A stretch of 64,000 bases of DNA. Source: Sulfurimonas sp. GTDB lineage: Bacteria; Campylobacterota; Campylobacteria; Campylobacterales; Sulfurimonadaceae. The stretch lies in assembly GCF_029027585.1 (NCBI RefSeq), contig NZ_CP093397.1:1477405-1541404 (forward strand). The letters are read 5' to 3'. Positions 15,761-24,773 of the stretch are shown here, one piece after another. The translations under genes were made by a program, and so were the position numbers. Each line of letters begins with the position of its first letter. Position 1 is the stretch's first letter. Under the pieces are notes generated by a model, which saw only the letters and a list, made by a program, of their open reading frames with translations, was not told where the DNA came from and made no database searches.

Positions 15761-17575
15761 TTATAGATATTGAACTTGATTCCTACCACTATTCTTTGCT
15801 TTATAAAGTGCTTTGTCAACTCTCTGTATAAGCTCATTTATATTTTCATTTTTATGATAAATTGTTACACCTATACTCACTGTCTTTCGTTTTATAACAG
15901 GAAAATCATGCCTCTCAATAGTCGCTTTTATCTTATGTGCTAGATTTATAATACCTTTTTTGTCTGTATCTTCGATGATAATAAGAAACTCTTCTCCACC
16001 CCATCTACCTACTATATCCGTTTCTCTAAATACATCTGTAAGCACTTTAGCAAACTCTAATAAAATCTTATCTCCCACTTGGTGTCCATGTTCGTCATTT
16101 ACTAATTTAAAGTAATCAATATCCAGCATAATCACACCAAAAATACTTTCATAGCGTTTTGAGCGTTTAATTTGATAATCTATAGAGTCATCTATTTTTG
16201 AACGATTATATAAACCAGTTAAATAGTCCTTGGTTGCTAAATTTTGTAATTGTTTGTTTTTATCTTCTATCTCTTTTGTTCTATCTTTTACCTTTTGTTT
16301 AAGTTTTTTATTCTTTGTTATATCTTTAACTGTCCAAAGAACGCCCTTTGCTAAATCAGCAGGAGTTTGTTCATCCAAAGCTTTTCCAGATAGTTCACAC
16401 CAGACCGTTGAACCATCTTTTTTCTTTTGCTGGTACTCTATATTCAAGTTCGTTCGATGTATCAAAGTTTTAAAATAAATTTTACCAAACTCTAAAAATT
16501 TACTTTGGGATAAATGAAGTTCTCTTGTGCTAATCCCAACCATTTCTTCAGGGTTTTCATAACCAAATATATTTGCCAGATGCTGGTTGGCTTTTAATAA
16601 GATTCTATCTTGGCTAATATACATTAGCCCAACTAAGGCGTTGTCAAAAAGCTGAGCTGATTCCTGTTCGCTTAGTCTTAGTTTCTTATTCGACTCTTTT
16701 ATCGCCTTATTCTGATTGTCTTTCTCTATAGCAATTGAAACTAAATGGGCATAAGAACTAATCAGTTTTAATTCAAAGTCACTCGGAGCATTTACTTTAC
16801 TACTGTACATAGCGAAGCTACCAAGAATCTCATCTCCTGAAGAAAATATAGGTTCAGACCAGCAAGCATGTAGATTTGCTTTTTTGGTTAACTCTAAATA
16901 TCCTTGCCAGTTTTCATGCGTATTAATATTCTCAACTATAACTCTTTGTTTTTTATAGACTGCACTTCCACATGAACCTATCTTTTCACCGATTTCTACA
17001 CCATTGATGGCTTCATTATAAAAATCAGGTAGACTTGGAGAAGCTCCAGTAAATAGATTTCTTTTACTTTTATTTAACAAAAGGATAGAACACTTGGAAT
17101 CTTTGTTTCTATCTTCTGCCAGGTTTACTATTTTATTGAGGATTAGAGATATGTCGTTATGCTTAGCAATATACTCTAGGAGTAGCTTATTATCTTCATA
17201 GATTAACTGATACTCTTTTTCTGCAGTAATATTTCTTGCAATACAAAAAAGTCCAAGTTTTTCCCCTAAGTCATTATGTAATACTTGTTTTGTAATGTAA
17301 AAATAACTAATAGACTTATCTTTATTGATGAAAGCCTCTTCAAAAGTTTTACTTCTATTAGTCGCTAATATCTCATAGTCATTTTTTTGAATTTTACTAG
17401 CATTTTCATTTGAATATATCTCAAAGCCTCTCTTTCCAATAATTTCTTCTCTAGTTTTACCGACAAAACTTAAATAGGCTTCATTGCAATGAGTATATAC
17501 ATCATCCATATTTTTAAAAAAAGCTAAATCTGTTATCAACTCAATGAAAGTATCTAGATTATTAAAAATATTCAT
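15761..17575 (-). CDS. PAS-GAF-PAS-GGDEF diguanylate cyclase
   Basis: A ~604-residue soluble signalling protein: PAS (1-~115), GAF (~135-285), PAS (~300-415, with FGYENPEEMVGIS), a coiled linker, and GGDEF (~445-604). Active site GGEEF (~526) with I-site RETD five residues before. The GAF domain has CSILLLNKSKRNLF and VRPIF-like cores. I set the start at ATG 17575 (MNIFNN); the longer frame begins with TTG at 17635. A TATAAT lies only 6 nt before ATG 17575, implying a leaderless transcript. No membrane segment, so it senses intracellular cues. Confidence 0.88.
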   Translation of the reverse strand: MNIFNNLDTFIELITDLAFFKNMDDVYTHCNEAYLSFVGKTREEIIGKRGFEIYSNENASKIQKNDYEILATNRSKTFEEAFINKDKSISYFYITKQVLHNDLGEKLGLFCIARNITAEKEYQLIYEDNKLLLEYIAKHNDISLILNKIVNLAEDRNKDSKCSILLLNKSKRNLFTGASPSLPDFYNEAINGVEIGEKIGSCGSAVYKKQRVIVENINTHENWQGYLELTKKANLHACWSEPIFSSGDEILGSFAMYSSKVNAPSDFELKLISSYAHLVSIAIEKDNQNKAIKESNKKLRLSEQESAQLFDNALVGLMYISQDRILLKANQHLANIFGYENPEEMVGISTRELHLSQSKFLEFGKIYFKTLIHRTNLNIEYQQKKKDGSTVWCELSGKALDEQTPADLAKGVLWTVKDITKNKKLKQKVKDRTKEIEDKNKQLQNLATKDYLTGLYNRSKIDDSIDYQIKRSKRYESIFGVIMLDIDYFKLVNDEHGHQVGDKILLEFAKVLTDVFRETDIVGRWGGEEFLIIIEDTDKKGIINLAHKIKATIERHDFPVIKRKTVSIGVTIYHKNENINELIQRVDKALYKAKNSGRNQVQYL

Positions 17576-17921
17576 AGCTAAATTATAGCATATATTATTA
17601 AAAAGTCTTATATTAAGTCTATCTCTAAAAGCCAAGTAAATTATTTTTTAATTAAGAAACAGTAACATATAAATAAAAAATAGAACATATACTTTGTTTT
17701 GAGCTTCTGACACAATGTCTTCCAAGATAACATAAATGCAGATAGTAAACTCAATATGTTTTGACAAAAGTATCTCTTTTGTAATATTATCTTTAAATAC
17801 TAAGGTGCCAAGTTTTTATGTGTTTTTACAGCCATTTGTAAATAAACCTTTGTTTCCTACCACTAGAGCATACTTTCAAGCACTTTTCAGATCCCATAAT
17901 TTTACTTTAAATCTCATTTTA
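17576..17921. other. Intergenic stretch, no supported gene
   Basis: Apart from the TATAAT promoter of the PAS-GAF-PAS-GGDEF gene at its left end, I see nothing supportable here. The only long frame (+, 17736-17948) has a composition untypical of protein and runs into the HTH gene on the other strand. The area could be decayed mobile DNA next to the HTH pair, but no terminal repeats are visible. Confidence 0.5.
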
Positions 17922-18185
17922 TCATTTATCTTTTTTAATTATTTGTAAATATTCTTCAGTACTCTTAATTTGCTCTTCTGTTGCAAGCCCTATATTAATA
18001 AGCTTTATTAAATCCAAATCTGTTTTTTGTAAGTCTAATTTATCAACTAATTCTTTTGAACCTAAATGTTTTTCAACTTCTAGTCCAAGGTTAATCAATT
18101 TTATAAGTTCGGGCTTACTAGATTCCCAGTTTTTAATTGTCTTAGGGTCAACATTTATTCGCTGAGCTAATTCTTTTTTTGTCAT
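17922..18185 (-). CDS. Small helix-turn-helix protein with repeated C-terminal motif
   Basis: An 87-residue protein. The first ~30 residues (MTKKELAQRINVDPKTIKNW) read as a helix-turn-helix DNA-binding unit. The rest holds two copies of a helix motif, ELIKLINLGLEVEKHL and DLIKLINIGLATEEQI, about 33 residues apart. It is divergent from a strong promoter and a broken small ORF, and a 20-bp inverted repeat lies in the shared region. That layout suggests an autoregulating repressor, perhaps of a toxin-antitoxin or mobile element; this is inference. No known family name can be given. Confidence 0.7.
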   Translation of the reverse strand: MTKKELAQRINVDPKTIKNWESSKPELIKLINLGLEVEKHLGSKELVDKLDLQKTDLDLIKLINIGLATEEQIKSTEEYLQIIKKDK

Positions 18186-18208
18186 TTATAACAATTCCTA
18201 TCTGAAAT

Positions 18209-18273
18209 AGTTGACAAAACGGAAATTATTTACTATAATTTCACAAAAAGGAATAGTTTCCGCTTTGTCAATA
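18209..18273 (+). promoter_or_regulatory. Sigma70 promoter framed by a 20-bp inverted repeat (operator)
   Basis: TTGACA (18211-18216), a 17-bp spacer and TATAAT (18234-18239) form a near-perfect promoter reading right. Its left arm TTGACAAAACGGAAATTATT (18211-18230) is matched at 18 of 20 positions by the reverse complement of 18252-18271. The arms flank the -10 and predicted start, so a repressor bound here would block transcription. The adjacent HTH gene is the obvious candidate. Confidence 0.7.
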
Positions 18274-18288
18274 AAATATATTGATGTA

Positions 18289-18486
18289 ATGGAAAAAGAT
18301 ATTTACATAGAGTATTCAAACAATAACTTTTAATACATATCTTTTACCAAAGCAAATAAACTAATACTAAAGGAACTTCCAGATGCCATAAATTACTCTT
18401 GTGTAGATAAAGAAAAAAGCATTAACTTTTTAAACAAACTATTACACAAATATAAAAGCGTAGATGCTACTTTAGTATTAAAATAA
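18289..18486 (+). pseudogene. Small ORF interrupted by an in-frame TAA
   Basis: From ATG 18289 the frame encodes 14 residues (MEKDIYIEYSNNNF), meets TAA at 18331-18333, then stays open in the same frame for 50 more codons to TAA 18484-18486, with natural-looking composition (ANKLILKELPDAI, FLNKLLHKYKSVDATLVL). A 65-residue protein broken by one nonsense mutation is the simplest reading. It lies just downstream of the TTGACA/TATAAT promoter and opposite the HTH gene. No family recognised. Two separate short ORFs or a lost start in the second part are alternatives. Confidence 0.5.
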
Positions 18487-18584
18487 ATCTATACATTATC
18501 ACACATTAGTTATTAATCGTTATTAAAAAAACATGTAAATTTTAAAATTTTTCATTCACACACATAAATTAGGGGTGTTTTACT

Positions 18585-19556
18585 ATGGTTAAGTCTTTGT
18601 ATCTAAGCATATCCATGTTTGTAGTTGCTTTTTTTTACATCCCTTTTCATCTTAAAAGAAAAATAGACACACTAGAACAAACTCTTTTAGAGCATCAGAC
18701 ACTTCTAAACTTGAGCAGTGCAATCTTACTTCGCTGGCACAATGACTCTGCATCTACCATTTACTATGTTTCGCAAAACATTCACCAGCTCATAGGTTGC
18801 ACAAAACAAGAGCTAGAGTCAAAAGCTCTGAGTTTTTCTCACTGCATCTACGAAGACGACATAAACCGTGTTTTGCACGACATGCAAAATGCCATAGAAA
18901 AAAAACTACTTACCTTTAGGCATCAGCCCTACCGAGTAGTGACTAAAACTGCCTGTGTCAAGTGGGTACAAAACCACACTCTACTCTTGCGAGATGCCAA
19001 CGACAACATTGTGAGTTTTGTTGGTTACCTCACAGACATCACGGAGTTAAAAAACAGTGAACTCAGACTAAAGCATCTATCGCAAACTGACCAACTCACC
19101 AAAATACCAAACAGAATGTACATAGATGCACAACTCAAAAAACAGTACTCCTACTTTTGCAGAAACGAACAGGAATGTAGCATCTTACTCATAGATATAG
19201 ATTTTTTCAAATATGTAAACGACACATATGGACACATTCAAGGGGATGCTGTTCTTGTAGAGTTTGCACAACTTCTAAAAAACTCCATAAGAGAAGGCGA
19301 CCATCTAGGAAGATGGGGAGGAGAAGAGTTTCTCATAGTACTTCCACATACAAACAAAACTCAAGCAAATGCTCTAGCTCATAAACTACTTTCTACCATA
19401 GCAGAGCATAGGTTTGTTGTTTTAGAGCATCTTAGTGCTAGCTTTGGAGTGAGTAGCTTCATAGATGAGCTAAGTTGTATTGAGCTATTAGATGCAACTG
19501 ACAAAGCTCTTTATGCTGCAAAAGCAAAGGGAAGGAACTGTGTTGTTTGCACTTAA
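18585..19556 (+). CDS. PAS-GGDEF diguanylate cyclase with N-terminal membrane anchor
   Basis: A 323-residue protein with a hydrophobic segment (residues ~3-21), a short coiled stretch, one PAS domain (~40-160, ending VGYLTDITELKNSE) and GGDEF (~170-323). Active site GGEEF (~244), with I-site REGD five residues before. SQTDQLTKIPNRMYID opens the catalytic domain. An AGGGG ribosome site lies 10 nt before ATG 18585. Base use is richer in C than in neighbours (many -AC and -CC codon ends), hinting at a different history, though by eye only. Confidence 0.88.
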   Translation: MVKSLYLSISMFVVAFFYIPFHLKRKIDTLEQTLLEHQTLLNLSSAILLRWHNDSASTIYYVSQNIHQLIGCTKQELESKALSFSHCIYEDDINRVLHDMQNAIEKKLLTFRHQPYRVVTKTACVKWVQNHTLLLRDANDNIVSFVGYLTDITELKNSELRLKHLSQTDQLTKIPNRMYIDAQLKKQYSYFCRNEQECSILLIDIDFFKYVNDTYGHIQGDAVLVEFAQLLKNSIREGDHLGRWGGEEFLIVLPHTNKTQANALAHKLLSTIAEHRFVVLEHLSASFGVSSFIDELSCIELLDATDKALYAAKAKGRNCVVCT

Positions 19557-19647
19557 AATCATATTCATATTTCTTTCTTATATTTTCATAAGTGTAGCTC
19601 ATCAAATGTCTCAATAAAGTTTCAATTGTATTTATAACTTATTTACT

Positions 19648-19666
19648 GAGAATGATTTTCATTTTA
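19648..19666 (+). promoter_or_regulatory. Probable Fur box
   Basis: GAGAATGATTTTCATTTTA matches the 19-bp Fur consensus (GATAATGATAATCATTATC) at 14 of 19 positions, including the central AATGAT..TCATT core. It sits 37 nt upstream of the permease ATG at 19703, followed by a TATATATATATA run that may include the -10. Iron control of the permease-ABC exporter pair is inferred. Confidence 0.6.
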
Positions 19667-19702
19667 TATATATATATAAGTTTGAAAGAAGTAAAATACA
19701 TT

Positions 19703-20734
19703 ATGGAAAATATATTAGAATTTTTTACAGCACTTTATGATTTGAGCAATGCGATGGCTATCTATATCCTTTTTGGTTTAGCCTTTGCGGGAGTTTTACA
19801 CGAACTAGTACCTGATTCTATCGTTACTAAGCATCTAGGTAAGGAAAATATCCTCTCTGTTATCAAAGCCACAATTTTTGGAATTCCTTTACCTGTGTGT
19901 TCTTGCGGTGTTATCCCTATTGCATCTAGTATTAAAAAGAGTGGTGCTAGTAAGGGTGCAACATTATCTTTTTTAATCTCCACTCCCATAACAGGAGTTG
20001 ATTCTATTCTTGCTACTTATGGAATGTTTGGTTGGGTATTTACTCTTTACCGTATCTTTACTTCTATGATAATAGCTATGGTAGCTGGAATACTAACAAA
20101 CTATTTAGATAAAGAAGTTGTAAAAGAAGAAAAACATCAAAGTTGTAATAGTTGTTGCTCTTCTACGACTTCTACTGCATCTGAGAAAAAGAAATTTTCA
20201 CTAAAAAGTGCTATTAAGTATGCTTTCGTAACACTTCTATCTGACATCTCAAAAGCATTACTTTTTGGTCTTTTCTTTGGAGCCTTGATAACGATTGCCA
20301 TACCTCAAAACCTAAGTAATATCTTACTTGAATACTCTTGGCTTTCATATCTAATTGCTATCTCTATTGCAGTTCCTATGTATGTTTGTGCCACAGCATC
20401 TCTGCCTATTGCAGCAGCTTTAATGCTTAGCGGAGTAAGTGCGGGAGCTGCTTTTGTATTTTTAAGTGCAGGTCCCGCAACTAACACCGTAACTATAGGT
20501 GTTGTTAAAAAAATGCTTGGAACTACATCTTTATATATTTATCTTGGAACTATTATTGTAGGAAGTGTACTATTTGGTTTAGGACTTGATTTTATCTTTG
20601 ACATAAACTCCATAGATGTAAAATCTTTAATTCACATGAATGAAGAAGCAGGTTTTTTTGAGATTTTAAGTAGTTTGATTTTATGGGTTTTGATGTTATA
20701 CTTTACAGCTAAAACATATTTTAAAAAGTCTTAG
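19703..20734 (+). CDS. DUF318/YraQ (SO_0444-like) permease
   Basis: A 343-residue membrane protein with about eight helices in two homologous halves. The family motif PVCSCGVIPIASSIKKSGAS (~residues 55-74) and a related C-terminal motif VCATASLPIAAALMLSG are clear. A cytosolic loop carries a Cys cluster (SCNSCCSS, ~137-144), as in the SO_0444-type heavy-metal efflux branch; ArsP organoarsenical exporters belong to the same superfamily. Predicted role: export of a thiophilic metal or metalloid. I chose ATG 19703 (MENILEFF) over an upstream ATG at 19652 that falls in the Fur box. The ABC gene begins directly after the stop. Confidence 0.8.
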   Translation: MENILEFFTALYDLSNAMAIYILFGLAFAGVLHELVPDSIVTKHLGKENILSVIKATIFGIPLPVCSCGVIPIASSIKKSGASKGATLSFLISTPITGVDSILATYGMFGWVFTLYRIFTSMIIAMVAGILTNYLDKEVVKEEKHQSCNSCCSSTTSTASEKKKFSLKSAIKYAFVTLLSDISKALLFGLFFGALITIAIPQNLSNILLEYSWLSYLIAISIAVPMYVCATASLPIAAALMLSGVSAGAAFVFLSAGPATNTVTIGVVKKMLGTTSLYIYLGTIIVGSVLFGLGLDFIFDINSIDVKSLIHMNEEAGFFEILSSLILWVLMLYFTAKTYFKKS

Positions 20735-22504
20735 ATGCTAAAGCACGAAATCACACTTAAAACTATATATAAGCTCATCTTAGAGAAAAAACCTGCATTA
20801 ATATATGGGCAAATTATCACTCTTTTAGCTATCTTGGTAAGTGTTCCTATTCCTTTGATGTTACCAATGATGGTAGATGAAATTCTCTTAGACAAACCTG
20901 CTAATTTTGTTCAGAGTATTAACTTCTTTATTGGTGAAACTACCGCTTTTTATTACATCGCTATTGTAACTATTGTGGTTATTTTATTGAGGTTTATATA
21001 CTACTTTTTTGGTGTTATTATCACTAAGGTTTTTACTAAAATTTCTAAATATGTCACCTTCATGATAAGAAAGCGTCTAATAGAGCACCTAAAAGTTGCA
21101 TCTATGAATGAGTATGAAACTCTTGGTTCAGGTGCTATAACTGCCAATCTTGTAACTGATGTAAACACACTTGATAATTTTATCATTACAAGTGTGAGTA
21201 AGTTTATCTCTTCTGTTTTAACACTTCTAGCTGTTGGCGTTGTTATGATAATCATCGATCCAATGTTAGGAGTTTTGATTTTGATTATTCAGCCTCTTAT
21301 CATGCTTCTCAGCAAACAAATGGCATCGGTAGTAGGAAGGCTAAAAAAAGAAGAAAACAATGCAATAGAAAAATTTCAAGACAACATAGGCGAAACGCTA
21401 GACCTTTATGGGCAGATAAAAGCATCAAACAAAGAAGAGTATTTTTTTACAGATGCCATCTCTCATGCAAAAAGAGTTCAAATAACATCAAATGAGTATG
21501 GATACAAAAGTGTTGCTTACGAAAAACTTTCATACACAATCTTTTTAACTATGTTTGAAGTCATTCGTGCTTCTGGACTTATTTTAGTTGCGTATAGTGA
21601 CCTTAGCATCGGAATGATGTTTGCAATGTTTGGATATATCTGGTTTATTATGACTCCTGTTCAAGATATTTTAACCATGCAGTACAGTTACGCATCTGCA
21701 AAAAGTGCCCTAAAGAGGATAAATAAAATCCTCACTCTAAAAACAGAATCAAGCGGAACAAAAAGCATAGATGCCAAGAGTTTAAATATCTCTTTGGAGA
21801 ATCTAAATTTTTCATATTCAAATAACAAACCCATTCTTAAAGATGTGTCTTTAAGCATAGATGCTGGATGTAAGATAGCTCTTATAGGTGCTAGTGGAAG
21901 TGGAAAAACTACTTTAGCACAAGTTATTTCAGGATTTTATGAAAAAGATAGCGGTAGTTTAAAATATAACGATATAGATATAGAAGATTTAGATAAAAGC
22001 TCATTAAGACAAAAGATATTTTTAGTTCTTCAGATGCCAATACTTTTTAACTCCTCCCTTAGATTTAACATTACTATGGGTGATGAAAGTATAAATGATG
22101 AACAGATTTATAAGGCTCTTCAAACTGCTCAACTTTCTCAGATGATAGATGATATGCCAAAAAAACTAGATACCATTGTAGGTCGTCATGGTATCAGACT
22201 CTCAGGAGGTCAAAGACAAAGACTTAGCATCGCAAGAATGATTATTGCAAATCCAAGTGTAGTTATTTTTGATGAATCTACTTCTGCTCTTGATGTTCAC
22301 ACCGAAGCAAAACTTCACTCTAGTATTGCTCCACTTTTAAAAGATAAAACAGTTATAACAATCGCTCACAGACTAAGCACTGTTAAAAATGCTGATATTA
22401 TTTATGTACTAGAAGGCGGAAAAATTGTCCAAAGAGGAACTCACGAAGAGTTAGAAGATGAAGAAGGACATTATATGGAGTTTGTGAAAAAACAGTTAGT
22501 TTAA
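20735..22504 (+). CDS. ABC transporter, fused membrane and ATPase domains
   Basis: A 589-residue half-transporter. The N-terminal ~320 residues hold about six membrane helices (type IV exporter fold). The ATPase domain follows, with Walker A GASGSGKTT (~388), signature LSGGQRQR (~489), Walker B VVIFDES (~508) and H-loop IAHR. It starts at the base after the permease stop, so the two are co-translated and probably functionally linked. A homodimeric exporter is expected. With a Fur box upstream, metal or siderophore-related transport is plausible, but the substrate is unknown. Confidence 0.88.
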   Translation: MLKHEITLKTIYKLILEKKPALIYGQIITLLAILVSVPIPLMLPMMVDEILLDKPANFVQSINFFIGETTAFYYIAIVTIVVILLRFIYYFFGVIITKVFTKISKYVTFMIRKRLIEHLKVASMNEYETLGSGAITANLVTDVNTLDNFIITSVSKFISSVLTLLAVGVVMIIIDPMLGVLILIIQPLIMLLSKQMASVVGRLKKEENNAIEKFQDNIGETLDLYGQIKASNKEEYFFTDAISHAKRVQITSNEYGYKSVAYEKLSYTIFLTMFEVIRASGLILVAYSDLSIGMMFAMFGYIWFIMTPVQDILTMQYSYASAKSALKRINKILTLKTESSGTKSIDAKSLNISLENLNFSYSNNKPILKDVSLSIDAGCKIALIGASGSGKTTLAQVISGFYEKDSGSLKYNDIDIEDLDKSSLRQKIFLVLQMPILFNSSLRFNITMGDESINDEQIYKALQTAQLSQMIDDMPKKLDTIVGRHGIRLSGGQRQRLSIARMIIANPSVVIFDESTSALDVHTEAKLHSSIAPLLKDKTVITIAHRLSTVKNADIIYVLEGGKIVQRGTHEELEDEEGHYMEFVKKQLV

Positions 22505-23617
22505 CCAAGACAACTCAAAACGACTTCCCTTTTCCAACTCTGAAGTAACATTTATATTGATTTGGAACTCATCACATATCTCTTTAACTATACTAAGTCC
22601 GACACCAAAACCACCAGCTAAGTTTGAACTTCTGTTATAAAGCTCAAAAATCTCATCAAGTTTTTCTTGTTCTATTCCGACACCTTCATCTTCGATGCTA
22701 AAAAAACCTTCTTTTAAAATTATATGGATGTTTGTATCTGGCATGGAATATTTTATGGCATTTGAGATTAGGTTTGAGAAAAGCAGTTCTACTTTTGTGT
22801 TTACGATAGTTAAAGTAGCTTTATTTAAGTCGGTTTGTATATTTATATTTTTAGCGTGAGTTAACTCTGAATAATATTTTATACTTCGCTCCAAAACTGG
22901 AAGAAGGTTGAGCAATTCTGATTCTTGTTTTGCCTCACTAAAGCTAAGATATGCAAGAGATTGGTAGATGCTATAAAGCTGTTTTGTAGAGATAGATATA
23001 TTTCTAAGTATCTTTTCATCATAAACCCCTTTTTGTATGGCTCTTTTTGAACTCATGCCTAAAGCTGTTATGGGGGTGTTTAACTCATGAGAAATATCTT
23101 GAACAAAATCTTCTATCTCTTTTACTTTTTGATGAATTGGACGCATAAAAAGTCTTGAGAGCATCCAAGATATAAGACCAATAGTTATAAAAATAAAAAC
23201 CATTGCAAGTAGAACATTTTTACCTAAAGCATCTATACTTTTGTGAAACTCATCTGTTTTTGTTACCACATACTCTATGCTTAGATGCTTTTGTGGAGCA
23301 GAAGATACAAAAACTTTAAAACCATTTTTTTCAAAGTAGCTTTTTTCATAAACTTTATTTTGACTAGATTTTATTAACATATATTCATAACCACTTTCCA
23401 TTTTTGGAAGATTTAAGCTACTTGAGGTCATATGAGCATTTATAACAAGACTTGAAATTTTATCTGCTAAATGTTGAAGTTTATAATAAGTAGTATTTTC
23501 TAAGGCATTTTTTTGTGCTGAGTAGTACCAAAAACCAGATAGCAAAACAAAAAGTAAAGATGAGCCAAGATAAAGTGCTAAAAAAGAGTAAAATGATTTT
23601 TTTTCTAATTTATTCAA
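22496..23617 (-). CDS. Sensor histidine kinase
   Basis: A 373-residue kinase with TM1 at ~12-31, a ~95-residue periplasmic loop, TM2 at ~130-152, the HisKA motif FVQDISHELNTPIT (~168), N box LFSNLISNAIKYS, G1 box IEDEGVGIE, and GGFGVGLSIV. There is no HAMP motif by eye. The start is TTG at 23617: it overlaps the end of the response regulator, an AGGAG lies upstream, and no other start exists before the first helix. It forms an operon with the regulator and converges on the ABC gene by 9 nt. It may sense the cargo of that transporter. Confidence 0.88.
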   Translation of the reverse strand: MNKLEKKSFYSFLALYLGSSLLFVLLSGFWYYSAQKNALENTTYYKLQHLADKISSLVINAHMTSSSLNLPKMESGYEYMLIKSSQNKVYEKSYFEKNGFKVFVSSAPQKHLSIEYVVTKTDEFHKSIDALGKNVLLAMVFIFITIGLISWMLSRLFMRPIHQKVKEIEDFVQDISHELNTPITALGMSSKRAIQKGVYDEKILRNISISTKQLYSIYQSLAYLSFSEAKQESELLNLLPVLERSIKYYSELTHAKNINIQTDLNKATLTIVNTKVELLFSNLISNAIKYSMPDTNIHIILKEGFFSIEDEGVGIEQEKLDEIFELYNRSSNLAGGFGVGLSIVKEICDEFQININVTSELEKGSRFELSWLN

Positions 23618-24257
23618 ATCTATATCCCTCTCCTCGTATATTTAAGATATGCTCTTTTCCAACATACTTTCTAAGTTCTTTTATAAGCGTACGAACAGCA
23701 TCTCCTGATGGCATCTCATCATACTCCCAAAGGTTTTGTAGCATCTCTTCAACACTTACAACACGATGACGATTTTTATACAAGTAGTGTAAACAAGCAC
23801 TCTCTTTAGAGCTTAGATGCTCTAGTGAAGTTTTAGAGGTTACTATATGGTTTTGGGTGTCAAACTCCAAATCTTTTGTGATATTCACTAAAAAACTAAG
23901 TCCAAAATGTCTTTTAATATTTTCTATGCGTTGAGTAAGTTCTTCTAAATCAAAAGGTTTTTTTATAAAATCATTTGCTCCTGATTCAAATGCTGACTTT
24001 AAATACTTAGTGTCATGAAATGCTGTTATAAAGATAGTTGGTGTTTCATCATTAAAATTTCTTAAATTCTTTAAAAGTGAGATGCCATCTCCATCAGGAA
24101 CATTTATATCAAAAATATACAAATCAAAGGTATTCTCTTCACTTAAACACAAGGCTTTTTTCATGCTATATGTATGCAAGACTTCATACTCTTCTTCTAA
24201 ATAATCAACAAGGATATCTGCTAAAACTGTATCGTCTTCCAAGAGTAATATTTTCAT
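23610..24257 (-). CDS. OmpR-family response regulator
   Basis: A 215-residue regulator. The receiver has LEDD (D8-D9 region), phosphoacceptor D51 in DLYIFDINVPDGDG, and switch/Lys in TIFITAFHD and IKKPFDLEEL. The C-terminal winged helix (~125-215) has LSSKESACLHYLYKN, VVSVEEMLQNLWEYDE and LIKELRKYVG. It is followed by its kinase with overlapping ends. GATATAAT ends 6 nt before the ATG, so the transcript is probably leaderless. Confidence 0.9.
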   Translation of the reverse strand: MKILLLEDDTVLADILVDYLEEEYEVLHTYSMKKALCLSEENTFDLYIFDINVPDGDGISLLKNLRNFNDETPTIFITAFHDTKYLKSAFESGANDFIKKPFDLEELTQRIENIKRHFGLSFLVNITKDLEFDTQNHIVTSKTSLEHLSSKESACLHYLYKNRHRVVSVEEMLQNLWEYDEMPSGDAVRTLIKELRKYVGKEHILNIRGEGYRFE

Positions 24258-24373
24258 AATTGTATTATATCAAATGCAAGGCAAGTGAAAATAAAAAATT
24301 ACTTCATCTGCCGATATTATTACACAGATGGAACTATTTATGCTAGTATTGCGTAAACATTTAGAGGACAAAG

Positions 24374-24706
24374 ATGGGTAAGTTAATTAATCTTCATCAA
24401 AAGCAAGACCCCTTAGAAGTATGGGAACTCCAAGATAAACAAAAGAGAAAAAATTCAAGTAGATTTTCTGTATTAAATTTAGTCGAAAAAGAAAAAAATA
24501 ACACAAAAATTTATAGACCTAAAGTTATCTACAATGAGCAAAACACCCTAAGAAGAGCTGAAATACTAGCAATGCAGTCAGAAATCCAAAAGAGCATGCT
24601 GTCTTTAACCCCAGTCATTCAAGCAAGAGAAGATGAAATCGCTATGAGAAGAAGAAAAGAGATTTTAAATATTAAAAAAACCTTGCAAATAGCTATGGCT
24701 AAGTAA
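24374..24706 (+). CDS. Small basic hypothetical protein
   Basis: A 110-residue, highly charged protein (Lys/Arg/Glu rich), mostly predicted helical or disordered, with no membrane segment or Cys. I recognise no family. The C-terminal third (REDEIAMRRRKEILNIKK) is strongly basic and could bind nucleic acid, but that is only composition. AGAGGA lies 8 nt upstream of ATG 24374, a good ribosome site. It is a single gene between the two-component operon and a GGDEF gene. Confidence 0.65.
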   Translation: MGKLINLHQKQDPLEVWELQDKQKRKNSSRFSVLNLVEKEKNNTKIYRPKVIYNEQNTLRRAEILAMQSEIQKSMLSLTPVIQAREDEIAMRRRKEILNIKKTLQIAMAK

Positions 24707-24773
24707 ACATTATTAAGCTAATTATCATAACTATCATTATATAATTGAGTTATGATTTAAGGGCAACATTTAT

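Noticed and set aside
17736..17948. 70-codon frame on the + strand
   Set aside because: Low-complexity hydrophobic translation, no ribosome site, and overlaps the HTH gene on the other strand.
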